Of a stretch of DNA of 64,000 nt, positions 37,766 to 47,586 are shown piece by piece. Position 1 is the stretch's first letter, and each line of letters opens with the position of its first letter. A program made the position numbers and the translations under genes. Source of the DNA: Caballeronia sp. TF1N1. GTDB taxonomy: Bacteria > Pseudomonadota > Gammaproteobacteria > Burkholderiales > Burkholderiaceae. The stretch spans positions 1,426,001 through 1,490,000 of the forward strand of contig NZ_CP084626.1 of assembly GCF_022878925.1 (NCBI RefSeq), read 5' to 3'. The notes under the pieces are model-generated. The model was given only the letters and a program-made list of their open reading frames with translations, did not search any database and was not told the origin of the DNA.

Positions 37766-38465
37766 ATACGCTCAGGCCATTGACGAGCCGCCCTGCTTCG
37801 ATCGTCACGGTCGCATCGCAACGTTCGGCGAGTTCGACGTCGTGCGTGACGAGCACGAGCGTCGCGCCGTTGCGTTCGTTCATCGCGAACATGAGATCGA
37901 TGATGGCATAGCCCGTGGCGGCGTCGAGGCTGCCGGTGGGTTCATCGGCGAAGAGCACCGCCGGATGCGTAACAAAGGCGCGCGCCAACGCCACGCGTTG
38001 CTGTTCGCCACCGGACAGCAGCTTGGGATAATGCGCCGTGCGTTGCGCGAGACCGACCTGATCGAGCAGCGAGCGCGCGCGTGCGGCAATCTGATCGTGC
38101 GGCAACTCCGCGCGCAGTTCGAGCGGCAGCATGACGTTCTCGAGCGCGGTGAGATGCGGCATCAACTGGAACGACTGGAACACGAAACCGACCGCGCCGC
38201 TTCTGAGCGCGGCGCGCTGGTCTTCATCGAGCGTGGAAAGCTCCTTGCCCAATAAACGAACCGAGCCCGCACTCGCGCTGTCCAAACCCGCGAGCAGGCC
38301 GAGCAGTGTCGACTTGCCCGAGCCCGATGCCCCGACGATCGCCACGCTGCTGCCCTTCGCGATGGACAGATCGATCTGATCGAGTATCGTGAGCTCGCCC
38401 GTTGCGTCCTTCACCCGCTTGCTTAAACCCCGAACTTCGATGACCGGCTCGATATTGTTTTGCAT
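37764..38465 (-). CDS. ABC transporter ATP-binding protein (LolD/YbbA type)
   Basis: A 233-residue ATPase subunit. Walker A is [12 protein letters not shown] (about residues 40-51), the Q-loop is [12 protein letters not shown], the signature [14 protein letters not shown], Walker [14 protein letters not shown] and the switch histidine in VTHD. This pattern is typical of the LolD/MacB/YbbA branch that works with FtsX-like permeases in lipoprotein, peptide or membrane-lipid export. No permease gene is adjacent on this strand, and in some genomes a YbbP permease lies nearby. The ATG at 38465 has AGGG upstream. Its start overlaps that of the divergent esterase gene. Confidence 0.9.
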   Translation of the reverse strand: MQNNIEPVIEVRGLSKRVKDATGELTILDQIDLSIAKGSSVAIVGASGSGKSTLLGLLAGLDSASAGSVRLLGKELSTLDEDQRAALRSGAVGFVFQSFQLMPHLTALENVMLPLELRAELPHDQIAARARSLLDQVGLAQRTAHYPKLLSGGEQQRVALARAFVTHPAVLFADEPTGSLDAATGYAIIDLMFAMNERNGATLVLVTHDVELAERCDATVTIEAGRLVNGLSV

Positions 38466-39123
38466 GGACACCCTGAAAAAGAACTGGAGCGCGCGTGCTT
38501 GCGTCGCCTTGACAATGCTTGCGGCAAGTTCCGCGCTGCATGCACAAGACGCAGCGACGAACAAGCCTGCAATCGTCGTGCTTGGCGACAGCCTTTCCGC
38601 CGAATACGGCTTGCCTCGCGATACCGGCTGGGTCAACCTGCTGCGCCAAAGGCTTGCGAAAGAGCGTCTCGATTATAGCGTCGCCAATTCGAGCATCAGC
38701 GGCGACACCACGAGCGGCGGACGCGCGCGATTGACCGCCGTGCTCACGCGTATCAAGCCGGCGGTTGTAGTCGTGGAACTCGGCGCGAACGATGCCTTGC
38801 GCGGCGTGCCGCTTGCCACCACCGAGACGAATCTGCGTGGAATAGTCGAGGCATCGCAGGCGGCGCATGCGAAGGTTTTACTCATCGGCATGTACGTTCC
38901 GCCCAATTACGGCCCCGACTATTCGCAAAAGTTCCACGCCATCTATGAACGCATCGCCAAGGACAAGAATGTGGCGCTCGTCCCTTTCCTGCTTGCCGGG
39001 ATCGAAAACAAGCCGACGATGTTCCAGTCGGACCAGATTCATCCGACGGTGCAGGCCCAGCCATTGCTATTAGAAAACGTCTGGCCAAGCTTGAAACCCT
39101 TGCTGGGCGCAAGTGCGTCGTAA
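38464..39123 (+). CDS. Periplasmic SGNH/GDSL arylesterase (TesA-like)
   Basis: A 219-residue exported esterase. A Sec signal peptide ends at LHAQ (about residue 30). The GDSL motif is VVLGDSLSAEYG (nucleophile Ser), followed by the block with ELGANDALRG and the catalytic pair in DQIHPTVQAQ. Family members (TesA) hydrolyse acyl-CoA, lysophospholipid or aryl esters, with activity varied. The ATG shown lacks a ribosome-binding site. Upstream in-frame starts at 38389 or 38440 fall inside the antisense ATPase gene and have no better signal. Divergent from the ABC ATPase, a common TesA/YbbA arrangement. Confidence 0.88.
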   Translation: MDTLKKNWSARACVALTMLAASSALHAQDAATNKPAIVVLGDSLSAEYGLPRDTGWVNLLRQRLAKERLDYSVANSSISGDTTSGGRARLTAVLTRIKPAVVVVELGANDALRGVPLATTETNLRGIVEASQAAHAKVLLIGMYVPPNYGPDYSQKFHAIYERIAKDKNVALVPFLLAGIENKPTMFQSDQIHPTVQAQPLLLENVWPSLKPLLGASAS

Positions 39124-39249
39124 CAACGAAGACGCCAGCCGCGACAGCTTTTCCAACAAACGCGGAACACGGCCAAGATTCAGTTATCTGAGACTTTCGC
39201 GTAACTCTTATAACCCCGCTCGCAAGAGAGCGCTCTACAAGGAGGTCAC

Positions 39250-39591
39250 GTGAAATACTTCCCTCTGGTCGCATTGACCATCGCGATTTCGGCATGCGCC
39301 GCTCAACCGCCCGCAGGCGTGCAGCAAGTCGGCATGAGCGACAAGCCGGTCAAGGCGGTCGCCGAATGCGTCTCGCACGCATGGGCTGACAAGACGCAAC
39401 AGCAAGTCGTGTCGCAAGATACGCTTGCCAACGATCAGGCCGTCGATGTCTATGTGCCGGGTCAGCAGCCGCCGAATGGCGCAGCCGCCGTGGTGCGTCC
39501 GAAGTGGTCGGGTCCGGGCTCGTGGGTGGGTTTCCGCGCATCGGGTGCCGCTGGCAGCCAGGCGACGGGCGACATTCAGGCTTGCCTGTAA
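39250..39591 (+). CDS. Small lipoprotein of unknown function
   Basis: A 113-residue protein starting with GTG, preceded by the strong ribosome-binding site AGGAGGT. The lipoprotein signal peptide (MKYFPLVALTIAISAC) has its lipobox around cysteine 16. The mature part is 97 residues with Gly/Ala/Gln-rich loops and a short DVYVPGQQPP segment, ending in a cysteine-leucine. I recognise no enzyme motif. The C36-like and terminal cysteines may pair. It is closed by a good terminator and stands alone. Confidence 0.8.
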   Translation: MKYFPLVALTIAISACAAQPPAGVQQVGMSDKPVKAVAECVSHAWADKTQQQVVSQDTLANDQAVDVYVPGQQPPNGAAAVVRPKWSGPGSWVGFRASGAAGSQATGDIQACL

Positions 39592-39625
39592 GGACACTGT
39601 TGCTGGTTACATCGGGCAGCAATGA

Positions 39626-39661
39626 AAAAGCCCCGCGTCCTTTCGGACACGGGGCTTTTTG
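39626..39661. terminator. Bidirectional terminator between the lipoprotein gene and ppiD
   Basis: A stem of AAAAAGCCCCG-GTCC type pairs with GGAC-CGGGGCTTTTT around a short loop, with A- and T-runs on both sides, so it can end the plus-strand lipoprotein transcript and the minus-strand ppiD transcript. Confidence 0.8.
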
Positions 39662-39685
39662 GTGCGACTGACGTTTTACTGCTTC

Positions 39686-41611
39686 TTATTGATTGGCCGC
39701 GGGCACTGGCGCCTGACTCAGCTTGACCTTCGAGCGCGCCTTCAACGAGTCGATATACGCTTCCATCTCGGCTTGAGCATAGACCTGCGCGATCTGCTGC
39801 TGCGCGCCGGCGAGACGATCCGCGGCCACCGCGTTGGCTTTCTCGATACCGTTGACGCGATAGATCGCATAGCCGTCCGTGCCGAGATCGACGCCGACGT
39901 ACGCGGGCAACTTCGAGGCATCCGCCTTGAAGATCGCGCTCAACGCGGCAGGCGGCAAGCCCTGCGCGTCGTTGCGCGAGACGATGATCGGTGACGTGAA
40001 GCCATCGGTCGACTTCGATTTCTGCAGATCGGCAAGCTTCGTCTGGCCTTCCTTGAGCGCCATCGCAGCTGCGTCTTGCGCGACGACCTTCGTGCGTACC
40101 GCGTCCTTCACGGCGTCGAACGCGGGAACGGTCGAAGCCTTGTAGTCGGTCACGCGCGCGGCGATCAGCGTGTTGTTGCCTGCATCGACGGCTTGGGTGT
40201 TGTTGTGATCTTTCACCGAGTCCGGCGAGAACACGGCCGCCAGAAACTTCGCATTGTTGAGCGGATTGTCCTGCGGCAATTGCGTGTTGGGCTTCGGACC
40301 GACCGTAGCGGTCTGAACCGTGAGCTTGTATTTGTCGGCCGCGGGCTGCAGCGACTTCGCCTGTTCGTAGACGGTGTCGGTGAAGCCTTGCGCTGCTTCT
40401 GCAAAGCCCTTGCTGCCCTGTTGCGCGGCGTAGTCCTTCGCGAGCGCTTCCTTCACTTCGTCGAACGACTGCGTAACCGACGGCTTGACGTCCGTTGCCT
40501 GAATGATGTGGTAACCGAAGTCCGACTCGACGATATCGCTCACTTCGCCCTTTTTCAGGTTGAACGCGGCGTCGTCGAAAGCCTTGCCGCCCGCGATCTG
40601 ACCGCGCGCGAAGTAACCGAGGTCACCGCCCTTCGACGCCGAGCCCGGATCTTCCGAATTCTTCTCCGCTACTTGCGCGAACTGATCGGGATGCGCCTTT
40701 ACTTGCGCGAGCAGTTGTTCGGCCTTCTGCTTCGCCTTCGCCTTGTCGGCCGCGCTGGCGTCCTTCGGCGCGTTCACGAGGATGTGACTCGCGCGCACCT
40801 GACCTTCCGTGCGGTAGCGCTGGATGTTGTCGTCGTAGAACTTCTTGAGATCGGCGTCGCTCGGCTTCGATGCCGCCGCGAGCGTGGACGGCGACAGCAC
40901 GAGGTACTGAATGGTCGCGGTCTCGGGCGTCGCGAAGTCATTGCGATGCGCGTCGTAGTACGAATGCAGTTGCGCGTCGGTGGGTTGAACTTTCGCGGCG
41001 TAATCCGCCGCGCGCAGCGACATGCCCTGCACCGCGCGACGCTGCTCGGACAATTCGGTCAGGCTCTGCGCGAGCGACTTCGAGGTGAACGAAGACTCCT
41101 GAATGCTTGCCGGGATCTGCTGATTTGCGATTGTGTAGCGCATGCGCTCGTCGTACTGCGCGGGCGTCATGCCCTGCATGGCGAGCATTTCCTTGTAACG
41201 CTCGATGTCGACGGAGCCATCGGGCTTGCGCAGCGACGCGACGATCGGATCGGACAGCAGCGCGCGACGCACGGCGTCGTCGGATGCGGTCAGATGCAGG
41301 CGTTGCGTCTCGTCCGACAGCGCGCGCTGTTGCACGAGACTGTCGACCATGGCGGCGCGCGCTTCGGGCGTGTCGAACATGCGGGCGTCGAACTGAGCGC
41401 CAAGCATGGAGCGCGCGCGATCCACCTGCTGGCGGAAGGCGTTATCGAATTCGGGGCGCGTGATCTTGTGACCGTTCACGCTGGCGACGTAAGCGCTTTC
41501 GTCGAAAAAGTTGCTGAAACCCTGAATCCCGACAATGCCGAGACCCGGCACGATGATCAGGATCAGCAGGGCCATCATCAGGCGCTGGTGATTACGGAAG
41601 AAGTCGAGCAT
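39686..41611 (-). CDS. ppiD: PpiD-like membrane-anchored peptidyl-prolyl isomerase
   Basis: A 641-residue chaperone. One N-terminal membrane helix (LMMALLILIIVPGLGIVGI, about residues 11-30) anchors it in the inner membrane facing the periplasm. A long SurA-like N region follows (QVDRARSMLGAQF), then a parvulin domain in the middle beginning VRASHILVNAP and ending GYHIIQAT, and a C-terminal SurA/PpiD-type domain. It works beside SecYEG on emerging proteins. Length and anchor match PpiD (about 620). It is the last gene of the leftward proteostasis island, behind the tRNA genes. Confidence 0.94.
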   Translation of the reverse strand: MLDFFRNHQRLMMALLILIIVPGLGIVGIQGFSNFFDESAYVASVNGHKITRPEFDNAFRQQVDRARSMLGAQFDARMFDTPEARAAMVDSLVQQRALSDETQRLHLTASDDAVRRALLSDPIVASLRKPDGSVDIERYKEMLAMQGMTPAQYDERMRYTIANQQIPASIQESSFTSKSLAQSLTELSEQRRAVQGMSLRAADYAAKVQPTDAQLHSYYDAHRNDFATPETATIQYLVLSPSTLAAASKPSDADLKKFYDDNIQRYRTEGQVRASHILVNAPKDASAADKAKAKQKAEQLLAQVKAHPDQFAQVAEKNSEDPGSASKGGDLGYFARGQIAGGKAFDDAAFNLKKGEVSDIVESDFGYHIIQATDVKPSVTQSFDEVKEALAKDYAAQQGSKGFAEAAQGFTDTVYEQAKSLQPAADKYKLTVQTATVGPKPNTQLPQDNPLNNAKFLAAVFSPDSVKDHNNTQAVDAGNNTLIAARVTDYKASTVPAFDAVKDAVRTKVVAQDAAAMALKEGQTKLADLQKSKSTDGFTSPIIVSRNDAQGLPPAALSAIFKADASKLPAYVGVDLGTDGYAIYRVNGIEKANAVAADRLAGAQQQIAQVYAQAEMEAYIDSLKARSKVKLSQAPVPAANQ

Positions 41612-41925
41612 GCGTAGCGCTGCGTGGTTAGAACAAAACGCTCGATATTACAACAGCGCGAGGGGAAAAGGCGACAAGTCGGGGTGTAAGGCTTCCGATG
41701 GGCGCCGCGTTTGATGGTCCGTCTATGTTCCACGAAGCGGAAAATCCTTCATACTCAAAGGCTTAACCGTTCATGCGGAAGATTCGGCGGCATTATCGCA
41801 ATGCCTGCAAATTTGGCGATGCACGAGACGCGTCGACGCTGTAAATTGCTTCGGAATCTTAATCAAGAAGCGGAAAAGAGAAAGTCCCGCAAGCTTGTGA
41901 CTTGCGGGACTCTTTCAGTCGATCC
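41612..41925. other. Gap between ppiD and the tRNA genes
   Basis: Gene-free stretch of about 310 bases. It contains the terminator of the tRNA pair at 41873-41911 and should hold the ppiD promoter on the minus strand, not clearly readable. Confidence 0.4.
41873..41911 (-). terminator. Terminator after tRNA-Asp
   Basis: Read on the minus strand, an 11-bp perfect stem (AGTCCCGCAAG/CTTGCGGGACT, 7-base loop) is followed by TTCTCTTTT, about 15 bases past the tRNA-Asp 3' end. Confidence 0.8.
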
Positions 41926-42002
41926 TGGCGGAGCGGACGGGACTCGAACCCGCGACCCCCGGCGTGACAGGCCGGTATTCTAACCAACTGAACTACCGCT
42001 CC
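41926..42002 (-). tRNA. tRNA-Asp (GTC)
   Basis: A complete 77-base tRNA on the minus strand. The 7-bp acceptor stem GGAGCGG/CCGCTCC, D-arm, anticodon loop with GTC, T-arm GGGTTCGAGTCCC and a gene-encoded CCA are all readable. Confidence 0.97.
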
Positions 42003-42041
42003 TTGCTTGATGCTCAACCCTAAGTGCTGTGAACCGGAAAC

Positions 42042-42117
42042 TGGTGGGTGCTGAGAGGCTCGAACTCCCGACCTACGCCTTGTAAGGGCGCCGCTCTACC
42101 AACTGAGCTAAGCACCC
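42042..42117 (-). tRNA. tRNA-Val (TAC)
   Basis: A complete 76-base tRNA on the minus strand with acceptor stem GGGTGCT/AGCACCC, anticodon TAC, T-loop GTTCGAG and encoded CCA. It is separated from tRNA-Asp by 39 bases, so both probably come from one precursor. Confidence 0.97.
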
Positions 42118-42201
42118 GTTCCGCGATTCAAGCGTTGCTGCTATCTGCTACTCCGCGCTAACCAGCAGCTCATGTAAGAGTTGCCGTATCCAGCGAGTCC
42201 G

Positions 42202-42474
42202 CTAGTTTAGCGCATCCTTCAGCGCTTTGCCAGGCCGAAATTTCGGCACCTTGGCCGCCTTGATCTTGATGGCCGCGCCCGTGCGCGGATTGCGTCCCGT
42301 ACGCGCCACGCGCTTGCCCACGGCAAAGGTTCCGAACCCCACGAGCGTCACCGTTCCGCCCTTCTTCAAGGTCGCGCTCACGCCGCCGATCACGGCTTCG
42401 AGTGCACGCCCCGCTGCCGCCTTGGAAAGATCGGCTTGCTCCGCGATATGGTCGATCAGGTCAGTCTTGTTCAT
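42202..42474 (-). CDS. hupB: HU-family DNA-binding protein
   Basis: A 90-residue histone-like nucleoid protein. It starts [16 protein letters not shown], has the GFGTF turn, the flexible DNA-binding arm [19 protein letters not shown] with the conserved Pro, and the end [13 protein letters not shown]. It bends and packages DNA as a dimer. The ATG at 42474 gives normal HU length, and a longer open frame upstream (to 42651) has no family match. It lies between lon and the tRNAs on the same strand, as is usual in beta-proteobacteria. Confidence 0.96.
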   Translation of the reverse strand: MNKTDLIDHIAEQADLSKAAAGRALEAVIGGVSATLKKGGTVTLVGFGTFAVGKRVARTGRNPRTGAAIKIKAAKVPKFRPGKALKDALN

Positions 42475-42653
42475 TGTGATCCCCGAATCTGTAATGGCAC
42501 GATGTAGGCGATGTCGTTTCGTATCGAAACGAGCAGCATCGATTTTTCGATTCGATGCGCGGCCATTAAACGCAGCCGAAACGGGAGTGTCAACGAGGGT
42601 TGCGCCTGATTTCATCTGCTTTGGAAGCACTGCTCGCATTCGTCGGCGCAAAC

Positions 42654-42691
42654 AAAAAGACCCCGCAAGCGTGAACCCGCGGGGTCTTTTT
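42654..42691 (-). terminator. Intrinsic terminator of lon
   Basis: A 13-bp stem of AAAAAGACCCCGC with its complement and an 11- to 12-base loop, flanked by A- and T-runs. Read on the minus strand it ends the lon transcript before hupB, about 44 bases after the lon stop. Confidence 0.8.
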
Positions 42692-42734
42692 TTACGACTT
42701 GGGCCGTAAGTGCGGCAGCGTCAATGAAGCGTGC

Positions 42735-45155
42735 TCAGTGCTTCACGAACTCGCCGACAGCCGGACCATCTTTCTTCGCTTCAGCGGCCACTGGCGGCTT
42801 GGCTTCTTCTTCCGGCAACGGTGCCGGCGCGCGTTCGAGCGCCAGTTCCAATACGCGATCGATCCAGCGAACCGGAATGATCTCGATGGCGTTCTTCACG
42901 TTGTCCGGAATGTCGGCCAGATCCTTGGTGTTTTCTTCAGGGATCAGCACGAGCTTGATGCCGCCGCGATGCGCCGCCAGCAGCTTCTCCTTCAACCCGC
43001 CGATAGGCAACACTTCGCCACGCAGCGTGATTTCGCCCGTCATCGCGACATCCGCGCGAACCGGAATACCGGTCAGCACAGAAACCAGCGCCGTCGTCAT
43101 GGCGATACCGGCGGACGGACCGTCCTTCGGCGTAGCACCTTCGGGCACGTGAATGTGGATGTCCTTCTTCTCGAAGGCCTCGTCCGACACACCGAGACGA
43201 CGCGAACGTGAACGCACGACCGAGCGCGCCGCTTCGACAGATTCCTTCATCACGTCGCCGAGCGAACCCGTGCGGATCACACCGCCCTTGCCGGGCATGA
43301 CCGCCGCTTCGATCGTCAGCAAATCGCCGCCGACTTCCGTCCACGCAAGACCCGTCACCTGACCGATCTGGTTTTCCTTCGCGGCCAGACCGAAGTCGTA
43401 CTTGCGCACGCCGAGGAAGGTGTCGATGTTCGTGCCATCGACCTTCACCGCGCCTTCGGCCTTCTTCAGCAACAGCATCTTCACGACCTTACGGCAGATC
43501 TTCGACACTTCACGTTCGAGCGAACGCACGCCCGCTTCACGCGTGTAGTAGCGAATGATGTCGCGGATGGCTTGTTCCGCCACTTCGATCTCGCCGTCCT
43601 TCAGACCGTTGTTGCGCTTTTGCTTCGGCAACAGATAACGCTGCGCAATGCTGACCTTTTCGTCTTCCGTGTAACCCGAAAGGCGAATGACTTCCATCCG
43701 GTCGAGCAGCGGCGGCGGGATATTGAGCGAGTTCGACGTCGCGACGAACATCACGTCCGACAGGTCGAAGTCCACTTCGATGTAATGGTCCGCGAACGTA
43801 TGGTTCTGTTCCGGGTCCAGCACTTCGAGCAACGCCGATGCAGGATCGCCGCGGAAATCCATCCCCATCTTGTCGACTTCGTCGAGCAAGAAGAGCGGAT
43901 TGCGCACGCCGACCTTGGTCAGGCTTTGCAGAATCTTGCCGGGCATGGAACCGATATACGTGCGACGGTGCCCGCGAATCTCGGACTCGTCATGCACGCC
44001 ACCAAGCGCCATGCGTACGAACTTGCGATTCGTCGCACGAGCGATGGACTGCCCAAGCGACGTCTTGCCGACGCCCGGAGGCCCGACGAGGCACAGAATC
44101 GGCGCCTTCACTTTCTCCACGCGCTGTTGAACCGCGAGATATTCGAGAATGCGTTCCTTGACTTTTTCCAGACCGAAGTGGTCTTCGTCGAGCACGCGCT
44201 CGGCATTGGTCAGGTCGTTGTTGACCTTGCTCTTCTTGCGCCACGGCAAACCAATAAGCGTGTCGATGTAATTGCGCACGACAGTGGCTTCCGCCGACAT
44301 CGGCGACATAAGCTTGAGCTTCTTGAGCTCGGCGTCCGCCTTCTTCTTGGCTTCCTTCGGCATGCGCGCGGCCGTGATGCGCTTCTCGAGTTCTTCGAGA
44401 TCCGCACCCTCTTCGCCTTCGCCCAATTCCTTCTGGATGGCCTTGACCTGTTCGTTCAGGTAATACTCGCGCTGGCTCTTCTCCATCTGGCGCTTCACGC
44501 GGCCACGGATACGCTTCTCGACCTGAAGGATGTCGATTTCAGCTTCGAGTTGCGCGAGCAAATGCTCGAGGCGTTCGATCACAGGGAACATCTCGAGGAT
44601 GTGCTGCTTTTGATCGAGCTTGAGCGGCAAATGCGCGGCGATGGTGTCCGCGAGACGACCCGCTTCGTCGATGCCCGACAGCGACGTCAGGATCTCGGGC
44701 GGAATCTTCTTGTTGAGCTTCACGTACTGATCGAACTGCGACACGATCGCGCGACGCAGCGCTTCAGTCTCGGCGCTGTCGGCGTGGTCGGGTTCGAGCG
44801 GCATCACATCGCAGGAAAACTGCGTTTCCTGTTCTTCGATGGACAGCGTCTTTGCGCGCTGCAAGCCTTCGACGAGCACCTTCACGGTACCGTCCGGCAG
44901 CTTGAGCATTTGCAGGATGTTGGCGACACACCCTACTTCGTACATGTCCTTTTCGGTCGGCTCGTCCTTCGCCGCCGTTTTCTGGGCGACGAGCATGATG
45001 TGCTTGCCACCTTCCATCGCGGCTTCGAGCGCCTTGATCGACTTGGGCCGCCCGACGAAGAGCGGAATCACCATATGCGGGAAAACGACTACGTCGCGCA
45101 GCGGGAGCAGCGGCAACGTGATGCGTTCCTGCGGGAGGAGTTGGGTTCCTGACAT
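42735..45155 (-). CDS. lon: ATP-dependent protease Lon (endopeptidase La)
   Basis: It degrades damaged and regulatory proteins. The 806 residues match LonA. An N-terminal substrate domain ([22 protein letters not shown]) is followed by a coiled-coil, then AAA motor with Walker [12 protein letters not shown], Walker [11 protein letters not shown] and the [11 protein letters not shown] loop. The protease domain carries the catalytic Ser (about 681 in KDGPSAG) and Lys (about 724 in GGLKEKL). The C-terminus has a Pro/Ala/Glu/Lys-rich tail. A candidate heat-shock promoter lies upstream. Next to clpX. Confidence 0.97.
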   Translation of the reverse strand: MSGTQLLPQERITLPLLPLRDVVVFPHMVIPLFVGRPKSIKALEAAMEGGKHIMLVAQKTAAKDEPTEKDMYEVGCVANILQMLKLPDGTVKVLVEGLQRAKTLSIEEQETQFSCDVMPLEPDHADSAETEALRRAIVSQFDQYVKLNKKIPPEILTSLSGIDEAGRLADTIAAHLPLKLDQKQHILEMFPVIERLEHLLAQLEAEIDILQVEKRIRGRVKRQMEKSQREYYLNEQVKAIQKELGEGEEGADLEELEKRITAARMPKEAKKKADAELKKLKLMSPMSAEATVVRNYIDTLIGLPWRKKSKVNNDLTNAERVLDEDHFGLEKVKERILEYLAVQQRVEKVKAPILCLVGPPGVGKTSLGQSIARATNRKFVRMALGGVHDESEIRGHRRTYIGSMPGKILQSLTKVGVRNPLFLLDEVDKMGMDFRGDPASALLEVLDPEQNHTFADHYIEVDFDLSDVMFVATSNSLNIPPPLLDRMEVIRLSGYTEDEKVSIAQRYLLPKQKRNNGLKDGEIEVAEQAIRDIIRYYTREAGVRSLEREVSKICRKVVKMLLLKKAEGAVKVDGTNIDTFLGVRKYDFGLAAKENQIGQVTGLAWTEVGGDLLTIEAAVMPGKGGVIRTGSLGDVMKESVEAARSVVRSRSRRLGVSDEAFEKKDIHIHVPEGATPKDGPSAGIAMTTALVSVLTGIPVRADVAMTGEITLRGEVLPIGGLKEKLLAAHRGGIKLVLIPEENTKDLADIPDNVKNAIEIIPVRWIDRVLELALERAPAPLPEEEAKPPVAAEAKKDGPAVGEFVKH

Positions 45156-45189
45156 TTCATTTCCCCATTAATGGAATCGGTTCGTTCGT

Positions 45190-45217
45190 AAGTAAGGCCG
45201 TTAAGAGCTATTGCAAG
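45190..45217 (-). promoter_or_regulatory. Candidate heat-shock (sigma-32-like) promoter of lon
   Basis: On the minus strand, CTTGCAA (6 of 7 with the -35 consensus CTTGAAA) and CCTTACTT (about half of the -10 consensus) are separated by 13 bases, roughly 35 bases before the lon start. Spacing and gene fit, but the -10 is weak. Confidence 0.35.
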
Positions 45218-45278
45218 CCTTTATCGGAAGGGAAAAGTCGTTAGTCGACGACCTGGTCAGTAACGTCCACAATAAACC

Positions 45279-45322
45279 GAAAAAATAAACAAAGGCCGTT
45301 CACGTTGCCATGAACGGCCTTT
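45279..45322 (-). terminator. Intrinsic terminator of clpX
   Basis: A perfect 12-bp stem (AAAGGCCGTTCA/TGAACGGCCTTT) with an 8-base loop is followed on the minus strand by GTTTATTTTTT. It ends the clpP-clpX transcript 20 bases after the clpX stop. Confidence 0.88.
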
Positions 45323-45341
45323 CGCCGGGACACAGCCTGCT

Positions 45342-46613
45342 TCAGTTCGACCCTGCTACTTTCGGTGCGTCTTCGTAGATGAGCAACGGCTTGCCGTCGC
45401 CGTCGATCGTGTTGTCGTCGACGATCACCTTCGAAACGCCCTTCATGGTCGGCAGCTCGTACATGACATCGAGCAACGCTTGTTCCAAGATCGAACGCAA
45501 CCCGCGCGCACCCGTCTTGCGACGAATGGCCTTTTGCGCGATGGCCTGCAGTGCCGCCGGACGAATCTCCAGTTCCACGCGTTCCATGGCAAAAAGCTTG
45601 TGATATTGCTTTACCAGCGCATTTTTCGGCTCGATCAGAATCTTCACGAGCGCGGCTTCGTCAAGCTTGCCGAGCGTGGCCACAACCGGCAGACGGCCGA
45701 TCAGTTCGGGAATAAGACCGAACTTGATCAGATCTTCCGGTTCCACATCCCGCAGTACTTCGCCGGCATCGCGATCCTGCTTGCTCTTCACGCTCGCGCC
45801 AAAGCCAATGCCGGTTTTTTCCGTACGATCGGTAATGACTTTCTCGAGCCCGTCGAACGCGCCGCCGCAAACGAACAGGATGTTGGTCGTGTCGACCTGA
45901 ATAAAGTCCTGGTTCGGATGCTTGCGCCCGCCTTGCGGCGGCACCGAAGCCATCGTGCCTTCGACAAGTTTCAGCAGCGCCTGCTGGACGCCCTCGCCCG
46001 ACACGTCGCGCGTGATGGACGGGTTATCCGACTTGCGGCTGATCTTGTCGATTTCGTCGATATAAACAATTCCACGCTGCGCCTTGTCGACTTCGTAATT
46101 GCAGTTCTGCAGCAGCTTCTGGATGATGTTTTCGACGTCTTCACCGACATAACCGGCTTCGGTCAGCGTGGTGGCGTCGGCAATGACGAACGGCACGTTC
46201 AGCATGCGTGCAAGCGTCTGCGCGAGCAGCGTCTTGCCGGAGCCGGTCGGCCCGATCAGCAAGATGTTGCTCTTCGACAGCTCGATCTCGTCTTTCTTGT
46301 CGAGGTGCTTGAGTCGCTTGTAGTGGTTGTACACGGCCACGGCGAGAATTTTCTTCGCGCGTTCCTGGCCGATGACGTACTGATTGAGGATGTCGCTGAT
46401 TTCCTGCGGGCTCGGCAGGTCGGACTTGGTCAGCCCGGCCTCTTCTGCCGCGCCGGCCGCTTCGTCGCGAATGATCTCGTTGCACAAGTCGATGCATTCA
46501 TCGCAGATGAACACGGACGGCCCAGCGATGAGCTTCTTCACCTCATGCTGGCTCTTGCCGCAAAACGAGCAATACAGCAGCTTTTCGCTGCTGGAACCTT
46601 TTTTGTCCGCCAT
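45342..46613 (-). CDS. clpX: ClpX ATPase subunit of the Clp protease
   Basis: It unfolds substrates and feeds them to ClpP. The 423 residues have the N-terminal zinc domain (CSFCGKSQ then CDECIDLC), Walker [13 protein letters not shown], the pore loop GYVGEDVE and Walker [10 protein letters not shown]. The sensor-2 arginine lies in [10 protein letters not shown]. Length matches the family (about 424). clpP lies 180 bases upstream on the same strand, so the genes are co-transcribed, with an intercistronic hairpin between. Confidence 0.97.
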   Translation of the reverse strand: MADKKGSSSEKLLYCSFCGKSQHEVKKLIAGPSVFICDECIDLCNEIIRDEAAGAAEEAGLTKSDLPSPQEISDILNQYVIGQERAKKILAVAVYNHYKRLKHLDKKDEIELSKSNILLIGPTGSGKTLLAQTLARMLNVPFVIADATTLTEAGYVGEDVENIIQKLLQNCNYEVDKAQRGIVYIDEIDKISRKSDNPSITRDVSGEGVQQALLKLVEGTMASVPPQGGRKHPNQDFIQVDTTNILFVCGGAFDGLEKVITDRTEKTGIGFGASVKSKQDRDAGEVLRDVEPEDLIKFGLIPELIGRLPVVATLGKLDEAALVKILIEPKNALVKQYHKLFAMERVELEIRPAALQAIAQKAIRRKTGARGLRSILEQALLDVMYELPTMKGVSKVIVDDNTIDGDGKPLLIYEDAPKVAGSN

Positions 46614-46745
46614 AAATGTGTGAGCCTCCGGACACTCTTGTTACATGATACGCCCTTCGATCCGGCCACGCAGTTTCGCCTGTGTGGCCCGTCCGAAGCG
46701 CGTTTTGGCGCGTTTCGCGTGACGCCGCATGCGCCACTCGCAACA

Positions 46746-46773
46746 GCCGGCTTCGTGTTTCGTGGAAGCCGGC
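46746..46773. other. Intercistronic hairpin between clpP and clpX
   Basis: A perfect 9-bp inverted repeat (GCCGGCTTC/GAAGCCGGC) with a 10-base loop, 20 bases after the clpP stop. No T-run follows, so it is not a classical terminator, and it might act in mRNA processing or stability. Confidence 0.45.
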
Positions 46774-46793
46774 GCGGCGTCGTTCCGGACGCC

Positions 46794-47447
46794 TTAAGGA
46801 CGCTTGTGCAAAACCTGGTCAACGATGCCGTACGCTTGCGCGTCATCGCCCGACATGAAGTTGTCGCGGTCGGTGTCGCGTGCAATGCGCTCGACCGGCT
46901 GACCCGTGTGATGCGATAGCAATTGGTTCAGACGCTCCTTCAAGTACAGGATTTCCCGCGCTTGAATTTCGATGTCCGACGCCTGACCACGCGCGCCACC
47001 CAGCGGCTGGTGAATCATCACGCGCGCATTCGGCAACGCGACGCGTTTGCCCTTTGCGCCCGACGCCAGCAGGAACGCGCCCATGCTTGCGGCGAGCCCC
47101 ATGCAAAGCGTGGTGACGTCGGGTTTGACGAATTGCATCGTATCGTAGATCGCCATGCCGGCTGAAACCGAGCCGCCCGGGCTATTGATGTAGAGGCTGA
47201 TGTCCTTGTCCGGATTTTCGCTCTCGAGAAACAGCAACTGCGCGACGACAAGATTCGCCGACTGATCATTGACTTCGCCGACGAGAAACACCACGCGCTC
47301 TTTCAGGAGGCGCGAATAGATGTCATAGGCACGCTCGCCGCGGCCGCTGGTTTCCACGACCATCGGAACGAGGCCGAGCGCCTGGGCTTCGAAGTCCCGC
47401 GATGCGTGGGACGCCAGTGTGTCGAGCAATTCAGCGCGAAAGGTCAT
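46794..47447 (-). CDS. clpP: ClpP protease subunit
   Basis: The proteolytic chamber of the Clp machine. The 217 residues contain the triad S121 (GLAASMGAF), H146 (MIHQPLGG) and D195 ([10 protein letters not shown]), and the [17 protein letters not shown] loop. Length matches (about 207-217). AAGGA precedes the ATG. tig lies 139 bases upstream with a hairpin terminator between, so clpP likely has its own promoter in that gap. Confidence 0.97.
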   Translation of the reverse strand: MTFRAELLDTLASHASRDFEAQALGLVPMVVETSGRGERAYDIYSRLLKERVVFLVGEVNDQSANLVVAQLLFLESENPDKDISLYINSPGGSVSAGMAIYDTMQFVKPDVTTLCMGLAASMGAFLLASGAKGKRVALPNARVMIHQPLGGARGQASDIEIQAREILYLKERLNQLLSHHTGQPVERIARDTDRDNFMSGDDAQAYGIVDQVLHKRP

Positions 47448-47530
47448 GCAATTTCCTTGTTCGGAATAGGGATACTGATCGACGAAGGAGCATCCGGTAG
47501 AACGGCATGCGTACGCACAAACTTTAATGC

Positions 47531-47571
47531 AAAAAAGGCGTGAGGGCCGTCAGTCCGACGACCCGCACGCC
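47531..47571 (-). terminator. Hairpin terminator after tig
   Basis: On the minus strand a stem built from GGCGTG, GGG and CGTC pairs with GACG, CCC and CACGCC around a 5-base loop, with single mismatches between, followed by TTTTTT. It sits 16 bases after the tig stop. Confidence 0.75.
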
Positions 47572-47586
47572 CCCGGGCTCTACGCG

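Noticed and set aside
41711..41983. 90-codon frame crossing the tRNA-Asp gene
   Set aside because: It runs through the tRNA and its terminator and reads the T-arm as amino acids, so it is not a gene.
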